A stretch of DNA of 43,420 nucleotides, taken from positions 1,426,508 through 1,469,927 of the forward strand of contig OX638332.1 of NCBI GenBank assembly GCA_951812735.1, in the 5' to 3' direction. The stretch comes from Candidatus Dadabacteria bacterium (GTDB lineage: Bacteria > Desulfobacterota_D > UBA1144 > Nemesobacterales > Nemesobacteraceae). The notes below the pieces were generated by a model. That model saw only the letters and a program-made list of their open reading frames with translations. It ran no database searches and had not been told where the DNA came from. Positions 41,235 to 43,420 of the stretch are shown piece by piece; positions within the stretch are counted from its first letter, which is position 1, and each line of letters begins with the position of its first letter. The position numbers and the translations under genes are program-made.

Positions 41235-42457
41235 TAGGATAGCCTCGTATCAATTTCACGGTTCATCGGGACTGTGCTAATACCAGAACCCTCGCCGTGC
41301 AGATGCGCCATTCCCAGACGCCTTATGTTTATTGCCGCGTTCGTGTCCGCATTGGACGCAAATCCGCAACTTACACATAGGAACCGCGCTTGGGTTTTAC
41401 GGTTCTCTTTATCTGTATGCCCGCATTCGGAGCATGTCTGACTTGTATAAGCAGGATTCACTTCTATTACTCTCCCGCACTTGTATTCAAGGTTTTTTCT
41501 TATTTTCCCGAAGGCCGTATCAAGCATTGCCCTGTTAAGTCCCGCTTTCTGCCTCACGTTCTTTCCCGGGTTCTCTATCGTTCCTTTTGCGGAAGCCATC
41601 ATGTTTTTCACTTTGAGATCTTCTACGACTACCGTTCCGCATTTCTCAGAAATCTCCTTTGTGGTCTGATGAATCCAGTCCTTCCGTGTATTGGCTATCT
41701 TCCTGCTCACCTTCGCAAGTTTTCTTTTCGTATCCTTCCTTCTGCTAGACCCTTTTACCTGTCTTGCCATCTTTCGCTGATACCATTTCCTTCGCTTCTC
41801 TTTTTTCTCAAGATCGGGCAGATAGTAGAAATCTCCATCCGAAGTGGCTACCTGGCGTGCATTCATGTCAACTCCTAGAACCTCGCCAGCATCCATCCTT
41901 TCTTCTACCTCAACTTCATAGAAGACAATGGCCCTCCACCTGTGTCCGTCATGGCGAAGCACTACCTGCTTGGGTTCTCCTTCTTCCTGGGAATTGCCAC
42001 CTCCACGAGCAAGCGTTACCCAGCCGACCAGGGGAATAAGGAGTGAAGAATACTTCTTGTTGGTCTTCCGTATTCTTACCCCACAAGAACTTGGTATGGT
42101 GAAGCTGGGAACGGTTCTTTTTCTGCTCTTCGGCTTCGGAAAGCCTTTTTTGCCCTCCATAGCTTCTCTAAGCGCGTCAGCAAAATACTTGAGCGTGTAC
42201 TTGACGGGATTTGCGGGAAGTTCCCGCATCCACTCCGTTTTACGCCTGAGCTTAGTGAATTCCACCCCAAGGCTGAAATAACTGGTCTTCGGTTGCTCTC
42301 CCTTGCCGTTTTTGAATGCCTGATAGTCGGCAAGGTTCTTCTCCCTAAAATGGTTCCAGACATACCGGCAGGCTCCCGCTGTCTGGAACATCTTACTTGC
42401 CTTAGCCTTAGTGACAGGGAGAACGACAAACTCTACAGTACGTATCTCTTTAGCCAT
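41228..42457 (-). CDS. tnpB: TnpB RNA-guided nuclease (element 2)
   Basis: The 409-residue TnpB has all catalytic parts: Asp197 in LGVDMNA, Glu279 in VVVEDLKVKNM and Asp371 in NADTNAAINI. The zinc ribbon cysteines are 342, 345, 361 and 364 (CSECG and CVSCG). The N-terminal half differs from that of element 1, including a glycine-rich loop around 151-161 (RGGGNSQEEGE) and a basic stretch FPKPKSRKR (106-114). The two are distinct TnpB lineages, not copies. The gene converges with the upstream acyl-CoA synthetase. A TATAAT lies about 10 bases upstream of the start (minus strand, TTGGTATAAT). The stop lies within the terminal repeat, so the guide RNA scaffold probably overlaps the coding end. Confidence 0.95.
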   Translation of the reverse strand: MAKEIRTVEFVVLPVTKAKASKMFQTAGACRYVWNHFREKNLADYQAFKNGKGEQPKTSYFSLGVEFTKLRRKTEWMRELPANPVKYTLKYFADALREAMEGKKGFPKPKSRKRTVPSFTIPSSCGVRIRKTNKKYSSLLIPLVGWVTLARGGGNSQEEGEPKQVVLRHDGHRWRAIVFYEVEVEERMDAGEVLGVDMNARQVATSDGDFYYLPDLEKKEKRRKWYQRKMARQVKGSSRRKDTKRKLAKVSRKIANTRKDWIHQTTKEISEKCGTVVVEDLKVKNMMASAKGTIENPGKNVRQKAGLNRAMLDTAFGKIRKNLEYKCGRVIEVNPAYTSQTCSECGHTDKENRKTQARFLCVSCGFASNADTNAAINIRRLGMAHLHGEGSGISTVPMNREIDTRLSYG

Positions 42458-42488
42458 TGCAATATATTATACCAATCGTCTTGTTGCT

Positions 42489-42513
42489 TGGGTAAATAAG
42501 TATATAATTTCTA
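42489..42513 (-). repeat. Terminal inverted repeat, right end of TnpB element 2
   Basis: Read inward on the minus strand: TAGAAATTATATACTTATT followed by TACCCA. It differs from the left end of the same element at only three positions (2, 17 and 18). It ends 31 bases before the tnpB start. Confidence 0.75.
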
Positions 42514-42563
42514 TAACCCGAGGTCAGTCTTTTTTTAGTTTTAAGGATAAAGTGGAGAGAAAC

Positions 42564-43420
42564 ATGAACCGGGCTGAGAACGCACCCATGTCTTCAAACG
42601 GCCGTGTCCGTTACGGTCCCGGCATGAGAGTTCTTATCGTCGGTGCGGGCGTTGCGGGACTCACGCTCTGCGGGCTTCTCCAGCAGCGGGGGTTTCAGCC
42701 CACCTTGGTTGAGAGGGCCCCCGAGTTCGGAGACGTGGGCTACGTGATAGTGGTGTGGCCTTCGGGGAGCAGGATACTCAAGGGGCTTGGCCTCTACGAG
42801 CGGCTGCGGGAGCAGGGCTGCGCTTTTACCAGTTACAATATTTCCAACTACAGGGGCAAGGCCATAAACAGCTACACGATTGACTCCGTGGTGGAAAAAT
42901 ACGGTCCCATAATAAGTATTTACCGCCCTGATCTCATAGACATACTGATGGGGGCGGTAAGAGGGGATTCAATCAGGATGAATACCACGGTCGTCTCCCT
43001 TGCTGATACGGACAACGGGGTCGAGACGGTGTTCAGCGACGGAAGCACGGGAACCTACGATCTCGTTATAGGATGTGACGGGATAAGGTCTAAAGTCCGC
43101 AAGGATATCTTCGGAGACATACCGCTTCGCTACAGCGGCATGTCCGGGTGGGGCTTCTGGGTCAACCCGGATATCTGCTCAAGCGAAGGGATAATCGAGT
43201 ACTGGGGCAAGGGAAAGTTTCTCGGGATGTGGCCGACGCGCGGTCGACTTGCCGTTTTCACAAGCGTAAGGAGGAAATCCGGTGTCGGAGACAGCGTTGA
43301 TACGAGAATAGAGAGCATACGGCAGAATTTCGCCGAATTCGGAGGGATAGTGCCGGAAATTCTGCGTGGCCTTGATGACCCGCGCGATATTTACTATGAC
43401 GAATACAACGACCTCAAGAT
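42564..43420 (+). CDS. FAD-dependent monooxygenase, 3' end beyond the window
   Basis: The first 285 residues of an FAD-dependent hydroxylase of the PHBH/UbiH fold are present and the frame is still open at the window edge. An N-terminal Rossmann motif VLIVGAGVAGLTL is followed by a second FAD motif LVIGCDGIRSKVR (the GD motif region) and an FWV-type sheet segment (SGWGFWVNP). Such enzymes hydroxylate aromatic or related substrates with NAD(P)H and oxygen. GGAG six bases before ATG 42564 fixes the start. About 20 residues precede the Rossmann motif, and a start at ATG 42624 cannot be excluded. The specific substrate cannot be inferred. It follows TnpB element 2; before insertion it would have been close behind the acyl-CoA synthetase, in the same direction. 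Confidence 0.88.
   Translation, partial: MNRAENAPMSSNGRVRYGPGMRVLIVGAGVAGLTLCGLLQQRGFQPTLVERAPEFGDVGYVIVVWPSGSRILKGLGLYERLREQGCAFTSYNISNYRGKAINSYTIDSVVEKYGPIISIYRPDLIDILMGAVRGDSIRMNTTVVSLADTDNGVETVFSDGSTGTYDLVIGCDGIRSKVRKDIFGDIPLRYSGMSGWGFWVNPDICSSEGIIEYWGKGKFLGMWPTRGRLAVFTSVRRKSGVGDSVDTRIESIRQNFAEFGGIVPEILRGLDDPRDIYYDEYNDLK

Larger units (their letters stand above)
41210..42513 (-). mobile_element. TnpB element 2: 1304-bp unit with the same terminal inverted repeats
   Basis: A second orphan tnpB is bounded by 25-bp inverted repeats matching each other at 22 of 25 positions and sharing the framework of element 1. The left end begins directly after the TAA stop of the acyl-CoA synthetase. TAA also follows the right end (42514-42516), so a duplication of TAA is possible. 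TATAA occurs near both ends (41205-41209 and 42512-42516), which would fit a longer duplication with a 3-base loss at the right end. No transposase gene is inside. Confidence 0.78.

Noticed and set aside
37807..42513. Classifying both TnpB elements as ordinary IS200/IS605 elements
   Set aside because: Shared inverted repeats at all four ends and a 6-bp duplication at one element do not fit that mechanism, and no Y1 transposase gene is present.
1..43420. CRISPR array or defence island
   Set aside because: No regularly spaced repeats and no cas or restriction genes. TnpB is the only RNA-guided nuclease present.

Overview
The window is about 43 kb of gene-dense bacterial chromosome of moderate GC content, apparently from a diderm (Gram-negative-type) bacterium. 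Evidence for this is a complete dcw cell-wall/division cluster, a MurE with the DNPR signature of meso-diaminopimelate-adding enzymes, Lgt, a lipoprotein with a lipobox, FtsQ/FtsL, RsfS and a Rho factor. The gene content and the DUF4911-like/murJ pairing look like a deltaproteobacterial or Dadabacteria-like lineage, but that placement is inference and no marker here settles it.

Layout. (1) 138-6556, plus strand: rho; a truncated IS5-type transposase on the other strand; then a tightly packed set made of a chlorite-dismutase/HemQ-family heme protein, ftsY, ribD, nadD and rsfS. (2) 6574-23015, minus strand: an uninterrupted dcw cluster in transcription order mraZ-rsmH-ftsL-ftsI-murE-murF-mraY-murD-ftsW-murG-murC-murB-ftsQ-ftsA-ftsZ, mostly with 4-base overlaps. 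It is preceded by a sigma70-like promoter and 10-bp-spaced repeats that look like an MraZ operator. It carries lipid II synthesis (MurB to MurG, MraY), septal synthesis (FtsW, FtsI) and the ring proteins (FtsA, FtsZ, FtsQ, FtsL). (3) 23317-34717, plus strand: a DUF4911-like small protein, murJ, a TPR protein, aroQ, recJ, a prohibitin-type membrane protein, lgt, trkA-trkH, ribF and aroE. MurJ and Lgt extend the envelope theme, and trkA/trkH form a potassium uptake system. (4) 34779-43420, a looser accessory region: a 74-residue unknown protein, a branched-chain-amino-acid-type binding lipoprotein interrupted by one in-frame stop, a nitroreductase-like protein, peptide deformylase, an ACSF3/MatB-like acyl-CoA synthetase, the start of an FAD monooxygenase, and two orphan TnpB genes.

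The most unusual content is the pair of TnpB (RNA-guided nuclease) elements at 37807-39057 and 41210-42513. The two TnpB proteins are clearly different from each other, yet all four element ends carry the same 25-bp terminal inverted repeat. One element is flanked by a perfect 6-bp direct repeat. IS200/IS605 and IS607 elements, the usual carriers of TnpB, have neither terminal inverted repeats nor a target duplication of this kind. No transposase is encoded inside either element. Both are inserted exactly at the stop codon of a host gene, and each tnpB stop codon lies inside the terminal repeat. Other points of note are a probable AUA start codon for rsfS and a terminator-like hairpin just ahead of ribF. 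No tRNA, rRNA or CRISPR array was seen.
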